From assembly GCA_003427395.1 (NCBI GenBank), contig BFEA01000448.1:347091-376538 (forward strand): a stretch of DNA of 29,448 bases, written 5' to 3'. Shown in pieces: positions 9,072-18,401 of the stretch (position 1 is the first letter of the stretch; each line of letters opens with the position of its first letter). Position numbers and translations under genes: made by a program. Origin of the DNA: Chara braunii. Its lineage: Eukaryota; Streptophyta; Charophyceae; Charales; Characeae. The notes under the pieces are model-generated. The model was given only the letters and a program-made list of their open reading frames with translations, made no database searches and was not told the origin of the DNA.

Positions 9072-9269
9072 GTGCAGGAAATGTCCATGGCCATCCTGCG
9101 GCGGCAGAACGCTGTTGAGACAGCAGCTGCGGCTGCATTCGAGTCTGTACATCAGAACCAGGGCTACTTGACTCCAGCTTCTGCCTTGGCGATGAAGACA
9201 GCGATCGGGACAGGCTTGGGTGTGGCTCTTGCTGCCCTTCTGAGTTTTGGAGGCTCTTCTCACAGATAG
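9072..9269 (+). CDS. Possible terminal exon of a small membrane protein (unrecognised)
   Basis: The 62-65 residue open stretch reads MSMAILRRQNAVETAAAAAF, then ESVHQNQGYLTPASALAMK, then the hydrophobic segment TAIGTGLGVALAALLSF and a short GGSSHR tail before TAG. GC-rich third codon positions and the Ala-rich amphipathic start followed by one membrane segment look like real coding sequence, unlike its surroundings. A pyrimidine-rich tract ending TCTGTGCAG lies immediately before GAAATG, so this may be a 3' exon joined to an unseen upstream exon, or a complete short gene starting at one of the two Met codons. A small organelle-membrane subunit would fit the size, but I do not recognise the family and assign no function. 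Confidence 0.35.
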   Translation: MQEMSMAILRRQNAVETAAAAAFESVHQNQGYLTPASALAMKTAIGTGLGVALAALLSFGGSSHR

Positions 9270-9287
9270 CCAAGTTTTCTCTTTGCT

Positions 9288-9398
9288 GATCTGACTGGCA
9301 GACAAAGGTGTGATGATGCACTTAATCATGGATATGACTTGGTTCATCTGACTGGCAGAAAAAGGTGTGATGCACTAAGTCATGGATATGGCTTGGTT
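9288..9398. repeat. Tandem duplication of about 56 bp
   Basis: The sequence from ATCTGACTGGCAGACAAAGG through GATATGACTTGGTTC (9288-9344) is repeated at 9345-9398 with a three-base deletion and a few substitutions. It lies just after the stop of the small exon. Confidence 0.9.
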
Positions 9399-10000
9399 CG
9401 TTGACTTGTCCGGGCTTGGTGGCGTATAGCTAGCTGCGTGGCTCTTCATGGCAGTTGTTGGAGCTGTAGATCTGCAAACCTGCCCATTATTCATTGGTAG
9501 GGGGACGGTCAACCCAAAATTGGTGGGCGATGGGAGCCTTCTGAGATTGTGCTTTGGACTGCTCCAGAACCTTGATGGCTCAAATTCACAATTTGAAGTT
9601 TCAAACTCGGTCCTCTTCGGACGTGTTCGAGGTTCAACGCAAACGTCAGAATTCGAGTCCCAAATTTGGAACTCGAATTTAAGGAGTTATGAATCTTCTC
9701 AGATGTCGACTCCCAAATTTCGGACTTGAATTCAAGGGGTTATGAATCTTCTAAGTTTCAGGGGGGTTATGAATCTTCTAAGTTTCAGGACCTTTCTGCT
9801 CCCGCTTTATCCGCTACCATTTCACATCTCAACTTTTTGCATCTAGAAGGCTGAGATGTTGACCTTGGATGTGTCTGAAGGTCTGTATCCTTCAGAGTAT
9901 GAAGGTCTCGAGAGTCGAGACTTGCTTTAGACGTTAACTTTAGAGATCATAAGCTTGGTGGTCCAAATTTCGAATTCCCAAGCTCTGAAGCTGCAAACAG
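9399..10000. other. No gene seen; short local duplications
   Basis: The stretch is unique-looking. GTTATGAATCTTCTAAGTTTCAGG occurs twice side by side (about 9740-9788) and in a diverged form near 9684, and CAAATTTGGAACTCGAATT-type words recur. No coding, RNA or mobile signature is supported. Confidence 0.5.
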
Positions 10001-10003
10001 TTA

Positions 10004-10065
<62 letters not shown>
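10004..10065. repeat. (CT)n microsatellite
   Basis: About 30 uninterrupted CT dinucleotides are followed by a short GCGCGCGC run at 10071-10082. The frames translated as Leu-Ser or Arg-Glu repeats here are artefacts. Confidence 0.95.
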
Positions 10066-10067
<2 letters not shown>

Positions 10068-10199
10068 CGTGCGCGCGCGCGCTCGCTCTGGCAGCCGTGC
10101 ACTTGTCCTCGCTTTGTCGTTCGCTCTCTCCCCTTCCACAGAAGGGAAACAGGGCTGTGGACTTTACACCGTTTACTGCTGTATCAGAGAGTCGTGACC

Positions 10200-11860
10200 T
10201 TTTCTGGTGCTGGGTTAGCCCTTGCCATCCTAGCTAGCAGTGGAAGAAGCAGCGATACCAACCTCTTGCTGAACTGCAACATTATGGAGGATGCCGCCCC
10301 TTGCTACAAATTACCAGCTGCAGTACCCTCATGTCTACTCTCTTTGCATCTCTGTAGTCTTACCTCCCTCCCATCTCTTCAGCTCTGCATTCTTTCCCAT
10401 CGGCTTTTGTGTATTCACTTCTTGCATCTTCTTCCACAGTTAATAGATGATTTCACAAGGTCCGTTCATGTACATTAGCAGATCTTTTCCTATTCTTCTC
10501 GACTCTACACGACTGACACTGTAGCTTTTTCCAACATGCGGAGCTTTCAAGGTTTTTCTAGCGGAGGCCATATGCATGTTAGCAGGGGAATGCAGGTGAG
10601 GGGGTACATGCATGGGCCTGTTTATGTACCGTATCGGTATGGGTATTGGTGAACAAGTAGGGGGCCATAAGTGTCACAGGGAAGCCCTTGGTCCCCCTGT
10701 AATATGTCTCAAACCCATGTGCTGGGACTGCTAGTATACCTGTGTGTGGGTCTTGACATGGGTGCATGTAGGTATGGGGGCGTAGAAGCAGTGCTGGAAC
10801 AGTCTCATCCTGGGTGGGATGAAGTTCCTAAATAGGAAACCCAAGAACGGGGAGTAGAGAAGTTACGCTAAGCATTTGCTTACGGGTTGGTTGTGAGGTG
10901 TTGGTACACTTCTGACTAGTACATTCACTCGTCGCTGTTCCCTCTTTTCCTGCTCTGTTCAGCTTTCCGTGTATGATCTTTTTTCGGAGTCCTATGGGTG
11001 AGAATTGCCCATATTCGTGCCGACTGTAACCCCCTCTCTCAGTTTTTTGTGCGCTTTTTCCTTTGTGCGCATGTGTGTGCATGCGTTGGGAAAGAGCAAC
11101 ACAGAGGATAAGCATGGTGGATGTCCCGTCTGGCCCCCAGATATGTGTACAGGAGCCCTTGGGCCCAGGACGGAATCAGATGACTCTGTACAAGAGCGAG
11201 TGCTCAGTATCTCACTCGACAAGAGGGCTGAGAGTCCCCCAACAGAGGGGGCTTGGGAGTATGCCCTCTGGTGCAATCGTCTGAAAACTGGAGAGTGCTC
11301 CCTGAAGGGGGCTGGAATGTACGTGTGGGAGAGGGTGATGAGCGCTTCCCGTGGGAGGTGGGGGTGTATAAACCATTTGGGGCTACTAATGGCTGGTCTG
11401 GCTATGTGGGCAGCTGCTTTGAACTATGGACCATTTAGCTTGAACTTCAGAAAGAGCTCAGATTTTGATCAAGAAAGCATTTCCCATCTGTCAATTCTTT
11501 CAGTTCCTTGTGCTCTGGTTCTTCTAATTTCTTGTGTCCTGTAATTTTTATTTTTTATTTTTTGTGTCCTGGATAATTTATTGATTTTCCTGTTTCTTTT
11601 TTCCGGTTTGCCCTCTGTTTGCCCTCTGTTTAGCCTTGTTGAACTCAATTCCAGTGAGCATGGCTTGATGGCATCAACTTTTGGACCCAAGGATGTAGTT
11701 CGTGACCGGAGTGTTTGTGTACCTACAGCGGCTCCAGCTAACGCGATTGTGTGAGTGGTTGTGTACATGCATGCATGTGAAAATGGATTTGCCCGTGCGT
11801 GCATCCGTGCATGTGTATCGGAAAATGACTAATATGCATGTGCGTGTTCTCTGACATTGC
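10200..11860. other. Unassigned stretch without a supported gene
   Basis: The sequence has short GGGTAT/GGTATGGG words near 10620-10660, T-rich tracts near 11545-11610 and an exact duplicate of TTTGCCCTCTG near 11607-11630. The longest frame, 11005-11544, lacks any recognisable domain and shows no codon bias, so I do not call it. Confidence 0.5.
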
Positions 11861-11863
11861 ACA

Positions 11864-12083
<220 letters not shown>

Positions 12084-12188
12084 GGGTTCTGTGTGCGCTT
12101 GTGTGTGTCTATGGGTGTGCACGCATGCGTGATCCTTCAAAGATTTTACTGAGGAAGTAGAGTTTGGTATAGTCCTTCTTTTCCATCT

Positions 12189-12410
12189 TTCGCTTTTTGT
12201 TTCGGTGTTTGTGTGACTTGGATGGAGTTAGCATGTAGGTCATGTAAAAAGATGATTAAAACAAAATCAAAACGGAAGGAGTAAACTCAGGGCTGCTTGT
12301 GTATGTTGCTTTTTGTTTCGGTTTGTGTGTGTGCGACTTGGGTGAAGTAAGCCTGTAGGTCATGTGGTGATAATAGGGAAATGGTAAGCTTCGGGCTGCT
12401 TGTGTATTTG
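12189..12410. repeat. Tandem duplication of about 115 bp
   Basis: Two units begin at GCTTTTTGTTTCGGT (12190 and 12308). Both contain GACTTGG, GTAGGTCATGT and GGGCTGCTTGTGTAT in the same order with small indels. Confidence 0.85.
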
Positions 12411-12468
12411 CTGATTTGAAGGACATGATATGATCGAGGGGGTTGGGGTTCAACCTTCTTTTCTTTTT

Positions 12469-12495
12469 TGGTGGTGGTGGTGGTGGTGGTGGTGG
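12469..12495. repeat. (GGT)n microsatellite
   Basis: About nine GGT triplets in a row. Adjacent sequence stays G-rich to 12512. Confidence 0.9.
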
Positions 12496-12548
12496 GGAGG
12501 AGGGAGGGGGGACAACCGGAGCTGGATTTCAATTGCAGAATAATCCAG

Positions 12549-13095
12549 TACCGGAGATTCTCAGCAGGTGCTGCAGGGCTGCTCGTGGTTTGCATATGTC
12601 ATATCCCAGGAGCAAATTCTGTTCCACAGTGGGTGGCAGGAAGGCCGATGTAATGGGTCGAGTCATTTTGTTGCAGTGTTGTGGTTACAGTGCTCTGAGT
12701 CCATTATAAAGTTGAGCTGGTAGTAAACACATTATAACAAGTTATTAACACATGGATTAAGTCCGGTACTCACCACATTGTTGCAGTGGTGTGGCTGCGA
12801 ACATCTAGCACAGCGGCGTACATATCATTAAGAAAGCATGAGCTGTTATTAACACATTATGAAGTTGATGATTTCCACCAAGAAATTGATTTCCTGGCTG
12901 CGCTAATTTCATGCGAACTAGTACACAGAAGCAAGCATGTGCCCATTACATCAGCAATTGCACCGAAGATTAGAGATACGAAGCACATGTATCCTTTTGC
13001 TCCAGTTTGTCTTTCTCAGTAAGTTTTAGAATGTGAAGGGCTCATGGCTGATGCTGTGAACTTGGGGCAGAGTTTGTGTGTTTTTTGTCCACATT
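12549..13095 (+). repeat. Repeat family R, unit 1 (interrupted)
   Basis: The start, GGAGATTCTCAGCAGGTG to about 12650, and the end, GCTCCAGTTTGTC to about 13095, match the two halves of unit 2. About 340 bp between them (12655-13000) are absent from the other units and unexplained. That insert carries AACACATTAT three times. Confidence 0.6.
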
Positions 13096-13099
13096 ATGT

Positions 13100-13335
13100 C
13101 TGTCCCAGTGGAGATTCTCAGCAGGTGTGGGGGGGGGCTGGTGGTGGTTTGCAACTTTGCATACGTCATGCACTGAGAGCGTAATTCTGTTGCGCGTGGT
13201 GTGGGGGAAAGCTTGCCCACATGGATAACATTTTTTTTGCTCCAATTTATCTCTGTCAGTTGGTTTTGGAAATGTACAAGGGCTTATGGCTAATGCTATG
13301 AACCTGGTGCAGAGTTCACATTTTTGCATGATCAC
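13100..13335 (+). repeat. Repeat family R, unit 2 (intact arm)
   Basis: The order is GGAGATTCTCAGCAGGTG, then GCATACGTCATGCACTGAGAGC, GTTGCGCGTGGTGTGG and GTCAGTTGGTTTTGGAAATG, ending GAACCTGGTGCAGAG. It forms the left arm of an inverted pair with unit 3 around a spacer of about 80 bp, and it retains the uninterrupted form of the site into which the 13559-13846 transposon inserted. Confidence 0.8.
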
Positions 13336-13412
13336 CTCTTTCCTCTTTCTGGGGTGATCAGGTTTGTGTAATTTTTTTGTGCCGTCCAAACCCCGTCCCC
13401 CAACCTTTGTGT

Positions 13413-13895
13413 TTCTGGGGTCTGCACCAGGTTCATAGCATCAGCCATAAGCCCTTCTGCATTTCTGAAACCAACTGACAAAGGTAAACTGTTTTCTCCA
13501 TTTCGTCAAGCCTTCCCCCACGGTGCCCACACCACGTGCAACGGAATTGTGCTCTCAGCTAGGCTACCAGAGTGGCCCGGGGTCACTTGCCCGGCCGGGC
13601 CAAGAACAATAAAAAAAATAAAAAAAATAAAAATATATTTTTTTAATTTATTTTCCCCCCTAAATTTGGTGCAGAATTTCGATGTGACTCTGAGGCAAAA
13701 GTTGTTCAGTTTATTTTTCTGCATAACATAGTTTTTTTTCGGATTTTTGTTATTTTGTTTATTTTTTTAGTTTTTTTTGCTGGGACCTTCCCTGGTCCTT
13801 GCACGGGCTGGCCACCGGGACCCGGGCGGCCCGGCTGGTAGCCTAGGCTCTCAGCATATGACGTATGCAAACCGCCGACCTTACCGTGATGGTGA
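13413..13895 (-). repeat. Repeat family R, unit 3 (inverted, carries a transposon)
   Basis: On the minus strand this copy matches unit 2: TTTGCATACGTCATATGCTGAGAGC, then GTTGCACGTGGTGTGG, then GTCAGTTGGTTTCAGAAATG and GAACCTGGTGCAG. It is split by the insertion at 13559-13846. Units 2 and 3 together could fold into a hairpin of roughly 200 bp. Confidence 0.8.
13559..13846. mobile_element. Miniature DNA transposon A (hAT-type by 8-bp duplication)
   Basis: The 288-bp element has perfect 12-bp terminal inverted repeats, CTAGGCTACCAG and CTGGTAGCCTAG, flanked by the 8-bp duplication GCTCTCAG (13551-13558 and 13847-13854). The same host repeat at 13165-13185 carries a single copy of this octamer on the minus strand and no insert, so the ends are fixed independently. 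GC-rich subterminal sequence encloses an AT-rich centre with no open frame. An 8-bp duplication is characteristic of hAT transposases. The superfamily is inferred from that length only. Confidence 0.85.
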
Positions 13896-13916
13896 ATTTC
13901 CAGACCTCTTCCTTCC

Positions 13917-14000
13917 TTAGCGGCTCTCGCTGGTGGGTCTGCAGTGGTATGGTGGTTAGCATGGGGCTCGACCAAAGATACCTCTGCCTATCGGGCGGCT
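13917..14000 (+). other. tRNA-like A-box segment (weak)
   Basis: GTGGTATGGTGGTTAGCATG at about 13943 resembles the D-arm of Asp/Glu/Gly tRNAs, and the rest of a tRNA is not evident. It may be the head of a degraded SINE. Positions 14000-14790 hold nothing else that I can name. Confidence 0.25.
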
Positions 14001-14779
14001 ACACAGTAGCTGAAGAGGCCGAGGCCAGCGAGAGGGCCCTTTCAAGACCTGCAAGACCAACCAACCTAGGAGAAGATTGGGTTAAGTTTGATCTTTGGGA
14101 CCTTTTTGGTTGGCCAATTCTGTTTCTTCCTAGTCGAAACCAGGTGATGGCTCCAGGAAGAACTACATTGCTGATCTTTGGGACGCTGGACCCAGCTTCC
14201 AGCCGGTGCCGCTCTCCACCAATATAGACCGGAACGCCCAGCAGGTCTGATAGAAGGAGGTGCTCATATCACACCTATCAGAGAACTGTAAGCAGAGCTG
14301 AATAGATGGGGTCCCTGTTAACCACTTGTGGTTGCTTTGGGGGGGGCTTAAACTTGCTTCGGGGGCAATCGTGTTCCCAGCTGACTGCCACTGCTTCTTC
14401 CCTTTGACCAGGTTTCATGTGCAAGTTATGGCAGATGATCTGAACCTTACATAGCTGGCCATGACTTCATGAGTTCTATAATAACAAGCAGTTGCCCACC
14501 GCAGAAGGGATCTCTCTCTCCACATCAGAAACAGGCAAAAAAGAAAAAAGGGAAAATCAGAGACCTTCCGAGGCACTTTCTCCCCATCGCAGCGGGGGTA
14601 TGTCCATTGGGTATTCTGCAGCACAATGCGGGTTTAGTGTGGTACCATACATGCTGTGCCAAGTAGATCGGGTGCAGCGCTGTCAGGGCAGGGCAGGCCA
14701 TGTGGCGATGATGGCCCCACCCACTCTCGCCCTAGGAACCAAAGCCAAAAAAATGCACACACACTGTGACACGCACGCC

Positions 14780-14853
14780 CGCATCCGATTCCAGTGCAAT
14801 TTGAACTCGTGACCTCTTTACCAACGTCCACACTTGTGCGGCTCACCCACGCT
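14780..14853 (-). mobile_element. tRNA-derived SINE-like unit 2
   Basis: Directly downstream of unit 1 on the minus strand, TGGGTGAGCCG (14840-14850) resembles an A box. GAGTTCAAATTG (14797-14808) after GGTCAC resembles a B box. The order suggests a head-to-tail pair of related units. Confidence 0.4.
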
Positions 14854-14861
14854 TCCTTGTC

Positions 14862-14975
14862 TTTTTTTTCGGACATCTGACTGTCTCACACTTCGAACTT
14901 ATGGCCTGCTTACTAACATGATAAGTCTATACTGCTTCTCCACATGGCCCGGGTTTGTACTGCTCATCCACTGTA
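14862..14975 (-). mobile_element. tRNA-derived SINE-like unit 1
   Basis: On the minus strand TGGATGAGCAG (14959-14969) serves as an A box and AAGTTCGAAGTG (14889-14900) as a B box, with a TAGTAAGCAGGCC anticodon/variable-like stretch between and an A-run (14862-14871) after it. The spacing is somewhat longer than in a tRNA. Confidence 0.4.
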
Positions 14976-14979
14976 CTTT

Positions 14980-15480
14980 GAGCAAGTATATATTTGTTTT
15001 ATTTGAATACCAACTACCGTGAAACAACCCAGTGAAACCTCAACATGGCGATGGAAGTGAAAAGAAGAGGGCATTACCCGTGGGGCTCGAGACGATGACG
15101 AGGGGGGCACTGTTAGGGCCACCGCCCTCCTCAAATCCCAAACCTCCTCAGGTGGCATCTCAGCCAGCCGGGAAACACTCAAAGGTACCCAAGCACTGGA
15201 CAGGGGGCCAACCTGGGGAGGGGGATGCAGGGGGGGGCGGCGCTAGTAGTCTTCTGAGCCTGCTTTTCGAGTTTAGTATCAGTCGAAAATCTATTGCAAA
15301 GTTCAACACACACTGTTATGACCTCAACATTCCTCAGGCGCATCTACACACAAACCTGTAATATTCTAATAGGTACTCCCCACTTTGGGGCTATCAACAC
15401 AAAAGAGGAAAGCTATATAGCAAGGCAATCACTCACAATTTTTATTTTTTTATTTTTATTTTTTTTTGAAATGGCCCTTG
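14980..15480. other. No gene seen
   Basis: The stretch contains a G-rich patch (15205-15245) and an A/T-rich tract with T-runs at 15438-15468. No frame, RNA or repeat end is recognised. Confidence 0.4.
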
Positions 15481-15486
15481 CGATAT

Positions 15487-15529
15487 CCCTCTATCCTGGC
15501 GGCGGTAAGAGAACCGCCAGGATTGAGGG
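15487..15529. repeat. Long perfect-stem hairpin
   Basis: ATCCTGGCGG at 15493-15502 pairs with CCGCCAGGAT at 15514-15523 around an 11-base loop. Past one T-T mismatch, CCCTC pairs with GAGGG, giving 15 of 16 pairs. Its role is unknown. It may be the subterminal part of a mobile element. Confidence 0.75.
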
Positions 15530-16010
15530 CTTACCTGTCGGGCTGCTCCATCTATTGGTGGGGAGCGGCACCTGCTGGAAACTGGGTTCAGCGTCCCATT
15601 AATACATCATATGGCAGTGAGACTGATGCTTAATGTTTCCCGGGGCTGGGGATATTAATCACTCAACCTGGGGCTCCGTCATAAATTTTCGAACACCTAA
15701 CATATTAGTTAAAGTGATGCTCACGTGCCAACCTGAGCAATGGTACCATGCTACTTATACAGGCACTCCTAATCACACTGGCAGCCTCGTACGCTGCTTC
15801 TATTAAGATCCTCATTTAGAAACATATTCACCCCTGCGTCATTAGTGGCTAAAGGGTTGATTTTGACCTATCGTAGGTAATTAGCAAATACCTGTTGAGA
15901 AACAAGGGCACCCCAGCCTTTTCTTGGATACCCCTCCTACCACCCCTATACCCTACTATCGTACATTTCCCACCCAAGCTATCCTTCCTACCTAACTCTC
16001 CAAAATTTTG
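15530..16010. other. No gene seen
   Basis: This is mixed-composition sequence without reading frames of note, repeats or RNA signatures that I can identify. Confidence 0.4.
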
Positions 16011-16013
16011 TCC

Positions 16014-16089
16014 TTTGCTGCCCCCCAGAATCTATGGGGCTTGCCGGTGATAAGCAACCGGATTGCTGCCCCCCAGAATCTATGGGGCT
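16014..16089. repeat. Short direct duplication
   Basis: TGCTGCCCCCCAGAATCTAT followed by GGGGCTT occurs twice (16016-16042 and 16063-16089), about 47 bp apart. An A-run follows the second copy (16103-16125). Confidence 0.85.
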
Positions 16090-16184
16090 TCTGTGTTTTG
16101 TTTAAAAAAAAAAAAAAAAAAAAAAGACTACTCAACATGGCCCCCTGCGCTGCCGAGGCAACCAAAAGAAAAGAGGTCCTCATG

Positions 16185-16320
16185 AAACAAAAAATTGAGA
16201 CCTTCACAGGAAACGATGAAAGGAGATCTTTGTGTGAAATGACAAAACAAAACGTTCACAAGAAACAAAAACTCCCCATGAAATGACAAAGAAATACCTC
16301 CATGTGAAACGACAGAGTAG
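16185..16320. repeat. Degenerate short tandem words (GTGAAATGACAAA-like)
   Basis: Variants of CATGTGAAACGACA / TGTGTGAAATGACAAAACA recur at about 16230, 16275 and 16300, with GAGACCTTCAC-type spacers. It is a low-order repeat without coding value. Confidence 0.5.
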
Positions 16321-16436
16321 AGCCTCTGCGCGGCCCTCCCTCCCCTACTCCAAACAACAAAAACAAAGAAGTTTGTGTGAAACCTAGGCTTTTCTTTTGG
16401 GTCCCGTTCACCCAACTTCTGCCTGGATACACGTCC

Positions 16437-16463
16437 TGGTGCCGAGCCGGGCATGAACCCCGG
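16437..16463 (+). promoter_or_regulatory. Second type of tRNA 3'-end complement (possible primer site)
   Basis: Plus-strand TGGTGCCGAG is followed by CCGGG CATGAAC CCCGG. Its complement is a perfect five-pair T-stem with a seven-base GTTCATG loop, then CTCGGCA and CCA, like a mature tRNA 3' end. It may be the primer site of another, otherwise unseen LTR element. Confidence 0.35.
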
Positions 16464-16507
16464 GCAAAGTTCCCAGCAGCCCTGGCGCAAAAAAAGAAAT
16501 GTATGTA

Positions 16508-17088
16508 CTAGGCTAACAGCTAGGCCGTGAGGGTCACCTTGTTTGCCCGGGATGCCCAGCCGTGCAAGGACCATAGAAGGTCCTAGCCTGCGTAGCGTAG
16601 CGAATGTGTTCACACCCGTCGACGTTCGTGCGAACGGCTCGTGAATGTGTTCGGGCGAGCATTTTTTTTTTCCCCTAAAAAAAAAAGATTTTTTCGGTTT
16701 TTGATTTTTAACTCATGTTTGACTAAGAATTTCAACATGACTTCAAGGCAAAAGTTGCTTGCATTGTTGTTTTACATGACTTTTTTTTTTCAGATTTTTC
16801 TGATTTTTTGGTTTTGGGCGCTCATTTACGTTCGCCTCCGAACGCGAACACGATGCTACACAGGTCCTAGCAAAAAAAAAAAAAAATCCCAAAATTGAAA
16901 ATTCTGAAAATTACAATATGTTATGCAGGAAAATGGACAGCATGAATTCTGCTTCAAGGTCATATCGAAACTCTTTACCAATTTTGAAATAAAAAATAAA
17001 ACTAAAAAACATTTTTTATTTTTTTATGTTTTATACGTTTTGTTATTTTTCTGGCTTGGTCGGGCAAGTGGGCTCAAGCCACTCTGGT
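16508..17088. mobile_element. Miniature transposon A family, second copy (interrupted, inverted)
   Basis: The copy begins with CTAGGCTAACAG at 16508, one base different from the 12-bp terminus of element A. It follows A's reverse complement through GTGCAAGGACC, GAAGGTCC, the A-rich tract, ATGTTATGCAGGAAAA, TTATTTTTCTGG and CACTCTGGTA at about 17088. Its right terminal repeat is lost after CTCTGGTA. A 274-bp element with a 10-bp duplication interrupts it at 16588-16861. Removing that insert brings it into register with element A. Confidence 0.75.
16588..16861. mobile_element. Miniature transposon B (Mutator-type by 10-bp duplication), nested
   Basis: The 274-bp insert is flanked by direct 10-bp copies of AGGTCCTAGC (16578-16587 and 16862-16871). 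Its ends, CTGCGTAGCGTAGCGAATGTG on the left and ...CGATGCTACAC on the right, are imperfect inverted repeats with GTTCG-rich subterminal blocks. Element A at 13780-13795 shows the matching uninterrupted site on the minus strand (GAAGGTCCCAGCAAAA). A 9-11 bp duplication is typical of Mutator-like transposases. Its AT-rich core (AATTTCAACATGACTTCAAG) resembles the core of element A in the opposite orientation. Confidence 0.75.
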
Positions 17089-17099
17089 ACTTCGATGTG

Positions 17100-17493
17100 C
17101 CTTTCTTCTTGTTAGTATATAGGCTAGTACTTCGATGTCCATCTACCGACTTCAGACCCCTGATGATCCTGGTAGGTGACCAGGTGAAACCGGTAGGGTC
17201 GTACACCATGCAGAGGTCTTTGCCTTTGCTCATTTGCTCTTCATGATTATTTTTTCGAATACAAGTTGCGTTCGGGACATCGCTACTGGTCGTCTCCTTC
17301 TCTCCTTTTATCCTTCTCTGGTCCTCTTCCCTCCATACCTCCTTTTGCTCTTTCTGCCTTTCTGAATTGCTCGTGTTGATTTTGGTTGTGAACCATCACT
17401 TTTGCGTTGATACTAATAGCATACTTTGACTCACGGAGTAACCGACATAGAGGTTATACTACTGTCGTGTGGCTTCGATTTTTCGACTGAACG
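17100..17493 (+). other. Penelope-like element 5' flank / leader
   Basis: No frame is seen in about 390 bp. The sequence is pyrimidine-rich (17279-17360). GTACTTCGATGT occurs twice (17087 and 17128), bounding a 41-bp near-duplication at the end of the interrupted transposon. Part of it is presumably the untranslated leader of the retroelement that follows. Confidence 0.4.
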
Positions 17494-18224
17494 ATGGCGA
17501 GCAACGGGAATGCCAACATAGCGGCTGTTCAGAATTGCTATAACTGTGGGTTGCCTGGACATATTTCCAGATACTGTCCCTTTCCCAACCTTTTGTGTGC
17601 CAGCTCGGACTCCTTTGCTGACTGCGCCTGCGGCCAATGGTGCTGCAGCTGTGCAAACTTATCCTAGTCAATACTCCAATGGAGGTGGTGGTTGGCTTGG
17701 GAAACGTGTTTCCACACTAGAAGAAAGGGTAGCTAAGATTAGTATTAGGCACGATGCAAAGGAAGCTAGAGAACGAGCTGAACGAGAAGATGGTGAGAAG
17801 AAGAAACGGGAAAGAGAAGAAGAAGAACGGCGCCAACGTGAGAAACAGGAACGAGAGGAGCAGACATCCAAAATGCACAAGGAGATGGGTGATAAATTGG
17901 ATAAGGTTGCCGAAGCAATTGATGGGAAGAAGACAAGTGAGGGTAATGAAATAGCCGAAGTTGAGAGGTTGAGTCGACTAAATGCTGGTGCAAGCACTTC
18001 GGCTGCGAACGAGAAGGGGTTGTATACACTACTCTTGATCCTCCTAAGGAGGATATTGCGCAAAACAGGGCGTCAATAATTTTTGATGAAGACAGTGGAG
18101 GAAAAGGTGCCTCGGTGGTAGAAGTGACGGAGGATGGCGAAGAGAATTTCGAAACCAATGGTGGGCGTGACTCGGCTACTTCTTATAGTCACGCCCGAAC
18201 GTGGCTTTCCTATGGCAAACTGTG
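17494..18224 (+). pseudogene. Zinc-knuckle / coiled-coil ORF1 region of a Penelope-like element
   Basis: From ATG 17494 the frame reads MASNGNANIAAVQ and then the zinc knuckle CYNCGLPGHISRYC (CX2CX4HX4C). A shift near 17580 moves the reading into the frame containing LGKRVSTLEERVAKI and about 60 residues of Glu/Arg/Lys (17,750-17,900), a strong coiled coil with EKQEREEQ-type heptads. A second shift near 18,025 leads to an acidic stretch with FDEDSGG and EVTEDGEENFET, ending at a stop near 18,224. In related elements such a region would bind nucleic acid and multimerise. From memory it matches a protein family that is abundant in Chara. Two shifts rule out an intact product. Confidence 0.75.
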
Positions 18225-18401
18225 AGAATTTGTTGTCAACTTGGATCCCTCTCTGTTGACCTTCTCCGGTGTCGGGAGATCAATCTCTTACTTAGCTTGG
18301 TCGTATGCGGGTTGATTTTCCTGGGCTGTATCTCGTGGTGTGATAAGCTGTCTAATTTTCGTGTTCATGCGCGATCTTCTCGAAGGAAGGATGTTGACGA
18401 G

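Noticed and set aside
11005-11544. 179-residue plus-strand frame
   Set aside because: No domain, biased composition or splice context; length is not unusual for chance in this GC content.
16437-16545. A tRNA-derived SINE covering the T-arm-like sequence and CTAGGCTAACAG
   Set aside because: CTAGGCTAACAG proved to be the terminus of the miniature transposon; only the T-arm-like part remains unexplained.
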